The position numbers and the translations under genes were made by a program. DNA of 64,000 bases. Origin: Pseudoips prasinana (taxonomy: Eukaryota > Arthropoda > Insecta > Lepidoptera > Nolidae). Positions 33,758 through 45,500 of this stretch are shown here, piece after piece. Below the pieces are notes generated by a model, which saw nothing but the letters and a program-made list of their open reading frames with translations, was not told the DNA's origin and did no database searches. The number at the start of each line of letters is the position of its first letter. Positions within the stretch are counted from its first letter, which is position 1. The stretch spans positions 11,419,201 to 11,483,200 of the forward strand of contig OX621257.1 of NCBI GenBank assembly GCA_951640165.1, written 5' to 3'.

Positions 33758-34550
33758 GGGCCGGTTGGCGTAGTTGGTAAATGTTGTCCTTCCATGCCGC
33801 AGGTCGTGTGTTCGATTCCCACCCAGGACAAATATTTGTATAGATGAACATGTCTGTTTGTGCTGAGTCTGGGTGTAATTATCTGTATAAGTATGTATTT
33901 TTTATTCTTATATAATAATATCTAGGGACAATGTCACACAAATCATCCTAGCCCCAAACTAAGCAACGCCAGGCGACGATATACATACTTATATAGATAG
34001 ATGAATACTTAAATACATAGAAAACATCCAGGAGTCAGAAACAAATATTCGTGCTCATCACACAAATATTTGCACTTACCGGGATTCAAACCCAGGACCA
34101 CCCAGGACCACCCAGCTTCGTAAGCAGGAGCACTATCAACTAGGCTACGGTGACCGTATATGTTTCGGGACTTTGAGTCAATATTTGACTACGTCAGTCC
34201 TGTTGATCTTACTACATACTCTAAACACAATACATGAAACACAAACAAGTGACAATTTTACATGAATTAGAAAGTACATATTATCACAATGCTAGTTTAC
34301 TTATGGCTTTATATAAAAATATTGCCTGCTCAGACAGGATACTCAAAAAAAACCTACGTCCAAGACATTTTTTGTATACTTATCTTTAAAGTACTTTCTG
34401 ATCTCTGCACTCCGAAAAGTAAGTATTTACAAAAGCAAAGTAGTATATGTAATCTATAATTTATCTGGCTTCTACAGTTCAAGCTCTGCTTAGTTTGGGA
34501 TCAGATGGCCGTGTGTGAATAATATCCCAGGACATATTATGTATGTGACG
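33758..34550 (+). mobile_element. SINE family S1 split by a later insertion
   Basis: Head ccggttggcgtagttggtaa and B box ttcgattcccacccag at 33760-33830, body to about 33900. The tail resumes at 34420 (aagtatttacaaaagcaaag) and ends at about 34550. The intervening 0.5 kb includes a complete reversed S2 SINE. Confidence 0.65.
33905..34165 (-). mobile_element. tRNA-headed SINE, family S2, reversed
   Basis: From the tail side: agccccaaactaagcaacgc, then 'aacatccaggagtcagaaac', the hairpin aaatatttgcactt, and the tRNA-like head caactaggctacggtgac. A 10-base unit (ccacccagga) is repeated near 34100. It lies inside the S1 SINE. Confidence 0.7.
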
Positions 34551-34699
34551 ACATAGATAAGGTTCGTATAATTAATTAATAGTCGAGCTTGTCTGTCAAC
34601 GCATTTAAAATTTTGCCATAGCGGGTCAAACTTTGTTTAAACTTCGTGCTGGAGTAGAGTAGTTTTAGAAGAAGTCTTGGTATTTGATTTGTTTTTTTT

Positions 34700-35000
34700 T
34701 TACTCAACTTAGTTGGCAAACAAGCATACGGCCACCTGATGGTAAGTGGTCACCGTAGCCTATGAACGCTTGCAACACCAAGGGCATCATTAACGCGTTG
34801 CCGACTCTTTAGAAACCTTACAACTCCCTTTTTGAAGGGCTCCATGCTGTAGTCTCTTGGGAAAACCGTAACAGGGAGTTAATTCCACAACCTCAGTGTA
34901 CGTGGGAGGAAGTTTCTGAAGGCGAACCGTACGTGATCGAAAAGGTTCGAGGATGTGAGGATGAATACCCTGTCTGTGGCGAGAGATGCGATGGTAGAAG
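34700..35000 (+). repeat. Non-LTR-like repeat related to D4
   Basis: Contains ccacctgatggtaagtggtc and 'gttaattccacaacctcagt', phrases seen in LINE-type tails and in the copies at 58230 and 59320. Limits approximate. Confidence 0.45.
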
Positions 35001-35024
35001 GTGGCTGATTAATCATCCGAAATC

Positions 35025-35215
35025 GTCGAGTGGCAACTATTAACCGGAAGACGCAGCGTGGGTAGATCCCCTAAAAGATGGACCGATGACCTTGTGAGGG
35101 CGCCGGAAGCCGCTGGATACGCAAGACCGATGATTATAGACATCATCGGGGAGGTCATTGTCAAGTAATGCCTGCATCTTTCGGCTAATATGATGATGAA
35201 TTGTCTGAAGTTAGG
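35025..35215 (+). mobile_element. Truncated RTE-type 3' end
   Basis: A plus-strand, worn version of the C-terminal coding end (cggaagacgcagcgtgggta, gatggaccgatgaccttgtg) followed by ttcggctaatatgatgatga. It is more diverged than the copy at 35692. Confidence 0.6.
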
Positions 35216-35532
35216 AAGAGTTACATATTCGTATTACTTTTATATACGTGAAGTTTAAGTTATAGTAGATCTTTTAATTTCTCACTCATGGTTGTGAAAG
35301 TTAACAAATGAAAAATACAGTACTTTACAGTACAAATACTGAATGTTAAATCGATTTAAAAATATGTAAGATTTAGCATTCAATCGAATCTTAATAAGAA
35401 GCATTCGGTATATGTACCACATTGATTGGTCATGATTTTGTTTTTCTCACTGGTTGAACCACAATGCCTTATGATTAATGTCATAATTATGTTGTAGCCT
35501 GCGCGCTTAAGAATAGGAACATTAATTCAATA

Positions 35533-36255
35533 AGTAGCTGTGCCCGCGACTTTGTCCGCGCATTTTGTAATGACTCCATAAATGTGAAATTGGAATATCT
35601 GTAATATTTTGATTGATGCCAACTTATAAAATATCCACATACCCAAACTTTACATATTTCTATACAAACTTTGAATGTGATATTTATTTCAATCATCATC
35701 ATCATCATATCAGCCAAAAGACGTCCACTGCTGGACAAAGGCCTCCCCAAAGATCTCCACAATTGCCGGTCTTGCGCTATTCGCATCCAGCAGTTTCCAG
35801 CGCCCGCACAAGATCATCGGTCCATCTTGTAGGGGGCCTGCCCACGCTGCGTCTTCGGGTTCGTGGTCGCCACTTGAGAACCTTTCTGCCCCAACGGCCA
35901 TCGGTTCTACGAGCTATGTGCCCCGCCCACTGCCACTTCAGTTTTGCAATTCTTCGGGCTATCTCGGTGACTTTGGTTCGCCTGCGGATTTCGACATTTC
36001 TGATTCAATTCCTTAATTCAATCATCATCCAAAAAATTTTTTTTAATCTTCTAGCTCTACACATGACGATACTTCCATACAACTTTTAACCCCCCTTTTC
36101 AACCCCTTTCAACCTCTTTTCGCTTTAAAATTAACCTACGAGTATGTCCTTTCTTAGGGTCTAGACTATCTGTGTACCAAATTTAATTTAAACCGGTTCA
36201 ATAGTTTAAGCGTGAAAGCGCGACATACATATAGACAGAGTTACTTTTGCATTTA
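35533..36255 (+). repeat. D2-related repeat split by an RTE fragment
   Basis: Starts agctgtgcccgcgactttgt and resumes after 36016, ending near 'cgcgacatacatatagacag' at 36240. The RTE fragment at 35692-36015 sits inside it. Confidence 0.5.
35692..36015 (-). mobile_element. 5'-truncated copy of the RTE element
   Basis: Nearly identical to 18712-19030 of the full-length copy, that is the last ~100 codons plus the ATG tail. It is flanked by TTCAATCATCATC at its left and again at about 36017-36029, a 13-bp duplication like that of the full-length element. Single-base losses disrupt the frame. Confidence 0.8.
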
Positions 36256-37020
36256 TAATAATTAGCAGTGCAGATAAGGTGATAAAAACATTTTTTTAAG
36301 TTTGGTGTGCGCCCTCTATTCTCTATTGGAGTAGTGATATAACAATCTCAAATCTAAGACAAAATCTATTTAATACATTACTAAAATAATAGATAATACA
36401 AACCACATCAAATTAAGCTCTATACCTTAATTTAATGATGTTCATAGAGCCTACAAAAGCAAGCAAGTTATAGAGCTTACTTTGATAGCTAAAATATAAA
36501 CTATAACTTGAAGTTACATATTTTTAACTTCAGTAAGTAGCCCATATTAAGGCATAAATGATTCATGTTTTTGCCTTCATGTCAACCTAAACATAAGCTT
36601 TTTTTAGGTATTTTTTTTAGTATCATATAATTTTACTTGTCAGCCATTCGAAATCCTGTTTATGATACCTTAAAATAGCGAGAATCTGTAGAACTAAATA
36701 AATATTAATGACTTTTTATGGCTTCACGAATTGTTACATAAACAGAAACAGTAAACAATTTTGGTAAACATCTGGAAGCTGTAAAGTCATCTAACTTTAT
36801 TCCGGTGGCAGCCTATAATGTCTGCAATTCTGACTAAAGACAACATGATTAGATGTAAATGTTCGTACGCAAAACACTTGTACATTTTTGTAACAATAGA
36901 ACTGTAATCCGTAACCAACATCGTCATCCAAGAAACTTGATTTAGAACCCTCTCGATTAAATACTCTTTCGGACATCAATCCCAATCGGACGAATTATAT
37001 TTTTGCATATTAACGTAGAT
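36256..37020. other. No feature recognised
   Basis: AT-rich sequence, nothing matched. Confidence 0.4.
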
Positions 37021-37024
37021 CGAC

Positions 37025-37560
37025 AATGAAATGAAATAATGAAATAATGAAATTTATTCAGCACTTGGGTATTAACATAAACTTGTACTTGTCAAGTTCA
37101 AAATGCAGTACACAAACATAGTCGAACATAGTATAAAAATTACAAAAATATAATTAGTCTAAAAAACTTAATCTATTATTTTGAAATTTAGTTGTACAAT
37201 ATTAAAATTAAAGAATTGAAGGCAATGAGCATTTGGCTAGCGCAGAAGGCTCTTAACCAGTAGCTTATATTAAACGATTAATACCCGAGGCCACCCTTTT
37301 AGGGTTCGGGCCACAGTTCAGGGGGCCGCTGAAGCAAAAGGACAGAATTCTAAGAGAGGGTGTGATCAGTTGCACGGGATCACCAATGACGCGTTAAGGG
37401 GCCAAAGCGATCCTCGCCGCTGAGGAGCCTACCCTAGCTAACCTGCGGCTTTCTCTAGCTACCAAGGTGGACGACCCGGAGAAGAAAGCCACAAAGAAAC
37501 TCCGGGCTTGCTTTTTTCGTCTTCTTTTGCTTTTTGTTTTCGTTCATTTTTTTTTTTAAA
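37025..37560. repeat. Dispersed repeat D6, copy 2, with adjoining GC-richer segment
   Basis: 37025-37150 matches 16425-16560. The segment after it (ggctagcgcagaaggctctt to 'aagaaactccgggcttgctt') is GC-richer and shares gcgcagaaggctcttaacca with 58505-58525. It looks like part of one non-LTR element; no intact frame. Confidence 0.45.
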
Positions 37561-38593
37561 TCATGTATTTTCTTACATTGGGATGAGCGTTATGTAGGCT
37601 AATGCACGCCCAGAACCGTTGTCATCTAATGAATCGAAAAATTGTGAGATAATAAATAATTACATTAAATTTCACTCAAACAATAAGAATAACCTCTTGC
37701 TAGATGAAAAAACGGTGGGTACATCCGCGTACATTTCATCACATCATCACACGAAGTCAACCAGAGGCAACGACTGTATGAAAAAATTAAATATTATGAG
37801 TACCCCAGTAGCAGTTCGACCAGTTACCGCAAGCAGCACCCGTTCACGAGTATGACGTGAGGGCCAGCCATCGCCTCCCTCGCCATATTAGAGGGAAGGA
37901 AACGACCCGACCAACAACGCCACCGCAAGCATTAACACACAATGGGAGCATGATGAACTTACAACGGGTAGTTCATATTGAAGTCGTTAACAGCCTTCGG
38001 CCGAACAGCGTTTGACATGTTCGAGATAATATAAATTTGTTTAATAATAAGAATATGCATCTAAAAATCTGCACAATATAGACAATTGCACAATATAGTC
38101 CTCCTTCTCGATTTCGATAACGGTGACCCTTCGAAATCAACTTCTTTGGTGTGCCGTTAGATGGCTTACCGAACTTAGTTTTAAATACTCGGTCACAACT
38201 AGAACAATAAAGTGGGCCTGCCATGTTGTATGTATACGTATAGGTGGGATTAGGCTTCTATTTTCGTATTTGGCGATTCTCAGTTAACGATTTATGGCGC
38301 TTTTCTTCAAAACAACTTGCACAACACGTATCTAAAGACCAAACCTCTCATGCAATGCACGTCAGTGACTGCCCCGAACCGAGTTTTAAACTCCAAAGGA
38401 GCTATCCTCTAACACGGGTTCTTTTGTATGTGAGCTTAGGAGACCCGAGCTACCGGCGAAGCATTAAAAAACCAACTTTTAGTTACTGTAGGTTCGGCTT
38501 CTTAAAGTAACACAACCATACTTATTTCAGTTATTTCGGGCGTGTAAAAGTTATCTTGGAATAAATGAAAACAAAAACCTTTTTGTTTTTTTA
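37561..38593. other. Unassigned; possible zinc-binding protein relic on the minus strand
   Basis: The minus strand at 38224-38110 encodes YCSSCDRVFK and SKGHRYRNRE, and around 38,330-38,270 CCASCFEEKRHKSLTEN in another frame. Together they look like worn Cys/His-rich exons of one gene or mobile element. I cannot name a family. Confidence 0.25.
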
Positions 38594-38746
38594 GTTGTGT
38601 TATTGTCTTTCATGGAACAGTTTCCGTTAATCACTTTGTACTCGTTGCAACATTTATTGTTGATAGCTTTGTCTCTGATGCAACGATTCCTGTTGATGGC
38701 TTTGTATTTGGTGGAAAAGTTGATGGTTTTATTCGTTGTTTCTCTT
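38594..38746. repeat. 33-bp minisatellite, about 4.5 units
   Basis: Units start at 38594 (32 bases), 38627, 38660, 38693 and 38726 (partial) and share the pattern TTgATgGCTTTGT. The 33-base period keeps frame, so the minus strand reads 11-residue repeats (AINRNRCIRDK type), but no gene context is visible. Confidence 0.7.
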
Positions 38747-39368
38747 TGAGAGTTTTGGGCCACAACATTCGTAAATTTGTATTATTCCTGGATCGTCCCG
38801 TGGTTACATCATATGGCACACCTGTTTTATTTTGCAGTTAAATTCATATCGTTTTTAACACCTACGCAACAATATTAAATTACTTTATAGTCAGTCAACA
38901 ATTGCTTACACAAGGCAATCGATCTGCATATTTTTCATTTGGCCTGTAACAATTTCTTGTAGACTATCGCAACATGCATGTATAACATTACATTAAAAAT
39001 AATTATAATGGCTATAAAAATAATTATTGTTCATTGATTGCTCCACATCCACAGATTTAAAATAAAAAATAATATAAAATGACAATAAAATTAAATATCT
39101 AAGGAATACGTCATATAGATAGATAGAGTACACTTTATTGCACCAAAAAAAATAATATATGACTTACAAGTGAGCAAATACAGATACAATCGGCGGTCTT
39201 ATCGCTTCATAGCAATCTCTTCCAGACAACCGTTGGTTGGACAAGGAAAAGTAAGATAGAAAAGGCGATAGTTGTAGTGTACTGTCAAATATTCAAATTA
39301 TATTCAATTTACATAAACATAGCATCGAGGAAGACATAACAAAATGTGTAGTAGAAAATTCAGTTTAG
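38747..39368. other. Left flank of the Polinton
   Basis: AT-rich; contains 'gtacactttattgcaccaaa' at 39128, which resembles a LINE-tail motif. 39369-39374 (AATAAT) is the target duplication. Confidence 0.4.
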
Positions 39369-39374
39369 AATAAT

Positions 39375-39800
39375 AGTAGTATATTATTGGGCATTCTATA
39401 CCACTATCGGCAAGTTGCTCGGCGAGTGCGCCTCGCTGCCGATAGTGGTATAGAATGCCCAATAATTGATAATCTACTCGCCTCTCCACTCGACCGAGAC
39501 AGTACATTGTACTGAGAACTTGATTTGGAACGATAATTCGAGCAAATCGATACTCGACTCGCCACTCAACTCGACCGATACACTCGAACGAGACAGTTCA
39601 TTTTGTCGCGTACTGGATGAGCTTTACTCGACCATTGACTAGTAACTTACTCCTTACCACTATATTCCATACGTCTGACCAGTATGCGGCGTTTCGGAGA
39701 ACGATGAACTGTCAACTATCAACTCGACTCTCCGTTTACTTACTGCACTCGACCGATCACTCGAGTTTGTATTCGCTGTTAACAGAATGTCGAGCGAGAG
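39375..39800 (+). repeat. Left terminal inverted repeat of the Polinton
   Basis: The first ~150 bases are almost identical to the reverse complement of 54533-54385, apart from a 14-base indel and a few substitutions. Similarity continues in patches (ctccgtttacttact, gagtttg...tcgct) to about 39800. It holds a large palindrome (39383-39466) and copies of ACTCGACCGA at 39488, 39569 and 39747, with variants near 39581 and 39625. Confidence 0.88.
39383..39466. repeat. Terminal palindrome in the left Polinton end
   Basis: Perfect 30-bp arms (39383-39412 and 39437-39466) enclose a 24-base loop with an inner inverted pair GCGAG/CTCGC (39422-39426, 39432-39436). The loop is in the same orientation relative to the end at both termini, so it is part of the terminal repeat and not a separate insertion. 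Confidence 0.9.
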
Positions 39801-39898
39801 TGATGGTGACCGATGATTGTAACAAACCAAAGCTTGTGACTAAAGCGTTAACGGGTTGTTACTGTAAATAATAAACAACTGTAACTTAGGTACTTGGT

Positions 39899-40927
39899 TT
39901 AATTATCATAAAATGTTGGTTTGTCTGGAAACAAAATATCAGCCGCACGCACGAGCTCTTGTAGTTTTCGCCACTGAGGAGAGTCCGCGTCGGTCTGGAA
40001 CTTGATTCGGACGAGCGCTTTCTTCCACAGCTCGGCGGAGTCGGTGAGGCGAGCGTCGTCAGCCTTGTACACCTTGCAGTCGATGTAGTACTCTCCGTCG
40101 GTGCTCGTTGCTCGGCGCTCACAGCCGCTGGCTACGCGGTTCACAAAGAATGAAGTTAGGTGATCCGATGAATGTTCTTTGTGTGGGATGTCGCGGTTTT
40201 TACTGATGCCGAATATGTCCATGTCAGTGTTGGTTTTTTTACTGAAATAATAACGAAAACTGTTATTAGTTAATGTTTACAACGAGAGATGCAGGGGCAA
40301 ACAAAAAATAACAACGGTGTGTAAGCAGCGCACACAATCGCATAATATTTTATGAACGGCACCACGGATATTTCTGTAGAAAATATTACAAGTAACTAAT
40401 CAGCGAATGGAATACTTATGCAAATTGCACTATTATAATTCAATTAGTGGAAACGTACTACTTTACTATTTTAATTTAATCAGAACTAGGAGATAATAAA
40501 TTCAAAATATTATTCACCTGCTACGAGTTACGGTTGTTGTTTGTGACTGCATCTTGCGTTTCCCATTGCTGTCTGCAGACGGATTGCGTCTGGCCTTCAC
40601 TTTGTGTCCAGTGATCGATGCTTGCGAGTAATCACACTCAGAGTCTGACCTGAAATAAAGATAGAGGAAATGTAGTCACACAATTATTATTAATTAATCC
40701 AATGGAGTAATGTCCATTGCGCTGGACATACTATAGGACACAAGTGTTCGGGCAAACACTGGTTCTCTAATATTTAAATGGGATAGCACTGAGACTGAGC
40801 TAACTATGTACAGATCGGGTGATCTGTGAAGTAACGCGCTCACAAACAAATATATGTAGTTATAAATGACAGGCTAATCACAAGTGTGATCCATGAAAAC
40901 GAACCGACTATTTTATCAGACTTACAT
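39899..40927 (-). CDS. Unknown spliced Polinton gene (about 158 aa)
   Basis: Exon 3 (39899-40241) and exon 2 (40518-40649) are joined by a GT-AG intron with matching phase. A further donor at 40925-40921 (GTAAG) follows AAT, so splicing to exon 2 forms an ATG whose last base comes from exon 2: a start codon split by an intron. The frame is also open upstream to about 40,990 without another ATG, so an additional upstream exon is possible. The N-terminal half is basic and Ser/Thr-rich (KVKARRNPSADSNGKRK); the C-terminal half is globular, with FFVNRVASGCERR and SAELWKKALVRIKFQ. I do not recognise the family. A regulatory or DNA-binding role would be a guess. Confidence 0.55.
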
Positions 40928-41907
40928 TATTTTCCGATCAGAAGTTCCACTCGGTTTGATGACTTGGCTGGTGGTGACAGCAGCGGATGGCTATCGACAA
41001 TGCCGTCACTGATATTGTAGGCGACACGGAGTGTTTGTAGACCGATTATACAAGTGCACTTCGTTGCACTTGCAGACTGCGAAAACTTTGTACCGAACAG
41101 AAAAACTTGTGGCTTATAAGTTAAAATCGAATTATAAGTTAGGAATGTTAAATCCACTACAATCAATCCGGTATTGCTTTGTTAAAGTAACTTTTTTTCT
41201 ATAGTCGTATTATACGCGTTGGAAAATTTTATACTGTATCGAATGTCGATGCAGCGAAATAAGCTAGGGCTGACCAAACGATAGCGTGAACGGAATCGCC
41301 ACAAACCAGATAGATTTTATTATTTTAAAGAAGTAAATAAATGTTTCCAAGGTAATTATTTCATCATCTACATTTAGGTTTCGTGTAGAAAAAATGAACT
41401 TACTGCCGTCTACCGCGTACTTCTCTAGATTTCCTAAAATAAATAGATAATATAATTCCTGTAACTACGGTAACGGGCATGACGAAACCATGAACGTTAT
41501 ATGATATCGTCATCGTCATGTCGTCTATCGACATACTATGATATATTTTAATCGATTAAGTGCATTGTGTGAAATTTGTATATTTGAATGCCTACCAAGT
41601 TGTTACCAACCCTAACCAAAATAGCTGATTATTGTGATTGCGAAATAAATAATTATGTTTAGCACACGTGTAACAATTAGACAATAACAACTTTTATGAT
41701 GAAATATTTTTCTGCTTTGTAGACAAAAAAGAAAACAAAAAAAATCCCTAAAATATTATTTATTACCTCAAAGTCTCTCGGAGCGAGCACCTTTCTAAAC
41801 TGTTACAGTACAATCAAGTTAATTATTATAAATAAATATTTAATTGATCTCACACCAGAAACAACAACAATTTCAGCTACTGGAGCAACTGTGTTCGTTA
41901 TATCGGG

Positions 41908-42420
41908 GTGCTGAAATATACATACATATTTGGATCACGCAAATACATAATCTTATGTATGAACCATTTCATATTGTGCAGGTAATTATCAAATATAACA
42001 CAACAATAATACGATAACTATTTAGAACATTACAATAATTATGACTATTTTTCATTCTAGAATTTACAGCTTTTTACCTAATTCTTCATCGGTACCAATA
42101 ACCCATTTTTTTAGTTTCAGATACATTCTGCCTAAACATAATATTAATTACTGACTTGCCTGTGAAGAATTATTAAATTACTTGAAGTATATCTACATAT
42201 TTGGACCACGCAGATACACGTACTCTTATGTATACATAGTTTCATATTTTGCAGGTAATTATGAAATATATTTTTCTTCCCAGAATATACCATTAATCTC
42301 ACCTAATCAGATTATGTACCTAATGCATCCATTTTTTTTTTTTTTTTTTTATTATTTCAGATACATCCTGCCTAAACATAATTACCGACTTGCCTGTGAA
42401 AAATTACACAAGGATCTTGA
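41908..42420 (+). repeat. Imperfect tandem duplication of about 260 bases upstream of polB
   Basis: Copy 1 (about 41908-42180) and copy 2 (about 42181-42420) share the blocks tacatatttgga.cacgca, cttatgtat, 'tgcaggtaattat', 'cagatacat.ctgcctaaac' and cgacttgcctgtgaa. Copy 2 ends in an exon-like stretch after TTATTTCAG (42352-42360), open for about 27 codons to a TGA at 42440; copy 1 has lost this frame. It may be 5' exons or leader of polB. Confidence 0.5.
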
Positions 42421-42575
42421 AATCAGCGTAAAATTGTCCTGACCAAGTTGTACTAATTATATAAAATATTTTGTCTGGTATACCTAAGACGGTGAATATT
42501 AGTTGTAAGTATTATCTAATCCAAATTTATTGAACTAATAATTTCAAGTGTTCTTTGATTTCAAACAATAATATA

Positions 42576-45500
42576 ATGCCTCACTGCTCTGATTGTAAAG
42601 TATTTGTAGACAATCGTCGATGGTCTGGTCATTTACGTAGCAATGTACATAAAAACAATAGTTCTAACCCTATGTATGATAATGTTGTAATTATTAATTC
42701 TTCTTTTAAAGAACGAATCAAAAGTTACAAAATCATAGCGACAGGTGAACAAATACATAGTTTTCCTGAGGTGTTTCTCAAAAGTATTAGTACACAAGTC
42801 AAACATTTAATAGACAATTCAATAGAGAAACACACCTCTGTCAAAATAAATTTTGAACTGTTTGCTTCGTTTCTTATGTATAAAAATGATCAACAAGAAA
42901 TAAAATCATTCCGTACAAACAACATTATTACACATTTTAATTACGATTTTGATTCTATTTATAAACTAACTATTGATTTACTACTAAAAAAAATTGAAGA
43001 ATTTGAGGAAAGGGATAGTGGTTGGACTTTTTTATGCAATTCACATTTAGAATTAAATATTAATAAATATCAACCTCTCAGCGGATCTAAATTTTTAACT
43101 TTGCCGAAATTCATAAAAAGTAAAAGAGCTTGTTTGAATATTCGGAACAATGATGAGTATTGCTTTTTGTGGTGTGTTGTGGCGGCATTGTACCCCACAA
43201 ATAGACATCCCGATAGGATTTCGTCTTATCCCCGCTTTCAGGATGTTTTGAATGTTAATAATTTGACATTTCCAATCACATTTTCGGACATAGCTATCTT
43301 TGAGAAAAATAATCCTTCTGTTAATATATATGTGTATGGTTTAAAAAACGAGAAGACAATTATTGGACCGCTTTATAAAACGTTGAATAATAAGTCTAAT
43401 AAAAGTATCCATCTACTGTTTATAGAAAACAATAATAATTCTCATTACTGTCTTATCAAAGATTTATCTCGTTTAGTTAGAAATCAGATGACCAAACATC
43501 ATGGTAAACTATATTTCTGTGAAACTTGTTTATTGTTTTTTCCAACGCTTAGTCAAATTGAATCCCACTTGTGTGGGGGGATCGTCACAGTTTTACCAGA
43601 ACAAGGTTCATTTTTAAAATTTAAAAATTATGAAAGGAAACAAAACATTCCATTCGTCATATACGCTGATTTCGAAACGTTACTTGAACCCATTTCCGAC
43701 GATGATTTCAACACCGCTAATACGTCATACTCTAAACGCCACGTGCCGGCTGCATTCGCTTACAATGTCGTGTCATCAAATAAAAATGATAGCGTTGAAG
43801 GCTATAGAAGTTATCGCGGCAATGATTGTGTTTCAAAATTTATAAATTTTCTTACTGAGGATGTAAAACAAATACATCAGATTATATCCAAAAGCGAGCC
43901 TATGATATTCACTGATGACAATTCTCTAGAGTTCAAACGTGCCGTTAGGTGTCATATTTGCGACAATTTACTCTTGACCGATAAAGTAAGAGATCATTGT
44001 CATATTACAGGCCTGTATCGAGGTGCAGCACATCGACACTGTAATTTGCAACATAAAGTACCAAAATTTATACCAATATTTTTTCACAATTTATCCGGGT
44101 ACGATTGTCATTTATTTATAAAAAAGTTAGGCGAAATTCCAGGTCCAATTAAAATAATCCCTAAGACTAAAGAAAAATACGTCGCATTCACCAAATTTAT
44201 TCCTATTGCTGATAATGAGTTTATTTGTATAAGATTTTTAGATTCATTCAACTTTTTAGGGACAAGTTTAGACAAGCTCGCTAAAACATTGCAGGTGGAA
44301 GATTTTGTTAATCTTCGATTTCATTTTTCTAAAGACAGACAGTTTAATTTATTGACAAGAAAAGGTATATATCCTTATGATTACATGACCAATTGGAAAT
44401 GTTACGATCAAAAATCATTGCCGTCTAAGGGTAATTTTTATAATTATTTGACTAACGAAGACATTACAGATGAGGATTATAATCACGCACAGGCTGTTTG
44501 GGCTGAATTCAATATTAATAACCTCGGCGAGTATACGGATCTATACTTAAAAACGGATGTGCTTTTGTTAACAGACATATTTCAAAATTTTCGGAAAACC
44601 TGTAAACAATATTACAGTCTTGACCCGGCGTTTTACATTACTGCACCTAGTTTATCTTTCGATGCAATGTTGCTAAAAACGGGCGTTCAGTTAGAACTCG
44701 TGTCGGACTTAGCTATCATCAGAATGATACAAAGCGGTATACGCGGCGGTTTGTGCATGTGTTCCCATCGGCATGCTAGAGCCAATCACAAATACATGCC
44801 TGAATATAATCCATCACAACCTGAGAGTTTCATAGTATATTTAGATTGTAATAATCTTTACGGTTTTAGCATGTGTCAGTATTTACCATACTCTAGTTTC
44901 AGATTTTTAAGTGATAACGAATTAGCAAATTTTAATGTTACCACTATAGAGGATAACGCAAACTGGGGCTTCATATTAGAAGTCGATCTATTGTATCCCG
45001 AGCATTTACATAATGACCATAATGACTTACCATTTTGTCCCGAAAAATGTGTACCCCCGGGAGGTAAAACAAAGAAATTAATAGCAAATTTGTATAATAA
45101 GTACAACTATGTGATTCACTACGTTCATTTAAAAAAATGTTTAGAACATGGTTTAATATTACGTAAAATTCATAGAGCAATTACTTTTAGACAGAGTCCA
45201 TATTTAAAACAGTACATAGAGTTAAATACTCAATTAAGACAGAAAGCAAAAAGTTCCTTCGAACAAGACTTTTTTAAGTTATTAAATAACAGTGTTTTTG
45301 GAAAAACATTAGAAAATACTGAAAATAGAGTAACCGTACATTTAGTTAATCAATGGTGCGATCAGTCCAATCGAACTAAGAAATTTATATCCGCTGAGAA
45401 ACTTATAGCCAACCCCTATTTCCACAGTGCATCTATTTTATCAGAAAATTTAGTTGCAATACAAATGAAACCTGATCAAATTATTTTAGATAAACCTATA

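Noticed and set aside
38600..38740. CRISPR-like array
   Set aside because: Direct 33-bp tandem units without spacers; it is a minisatellite in a eukaryotic context.
39383..39466. Independent MITE inserted near the Polinton end
   Set aside because: The same sequence lies at the same distance and in mirrored orientation at the other end, and no target duplication is seen around it.
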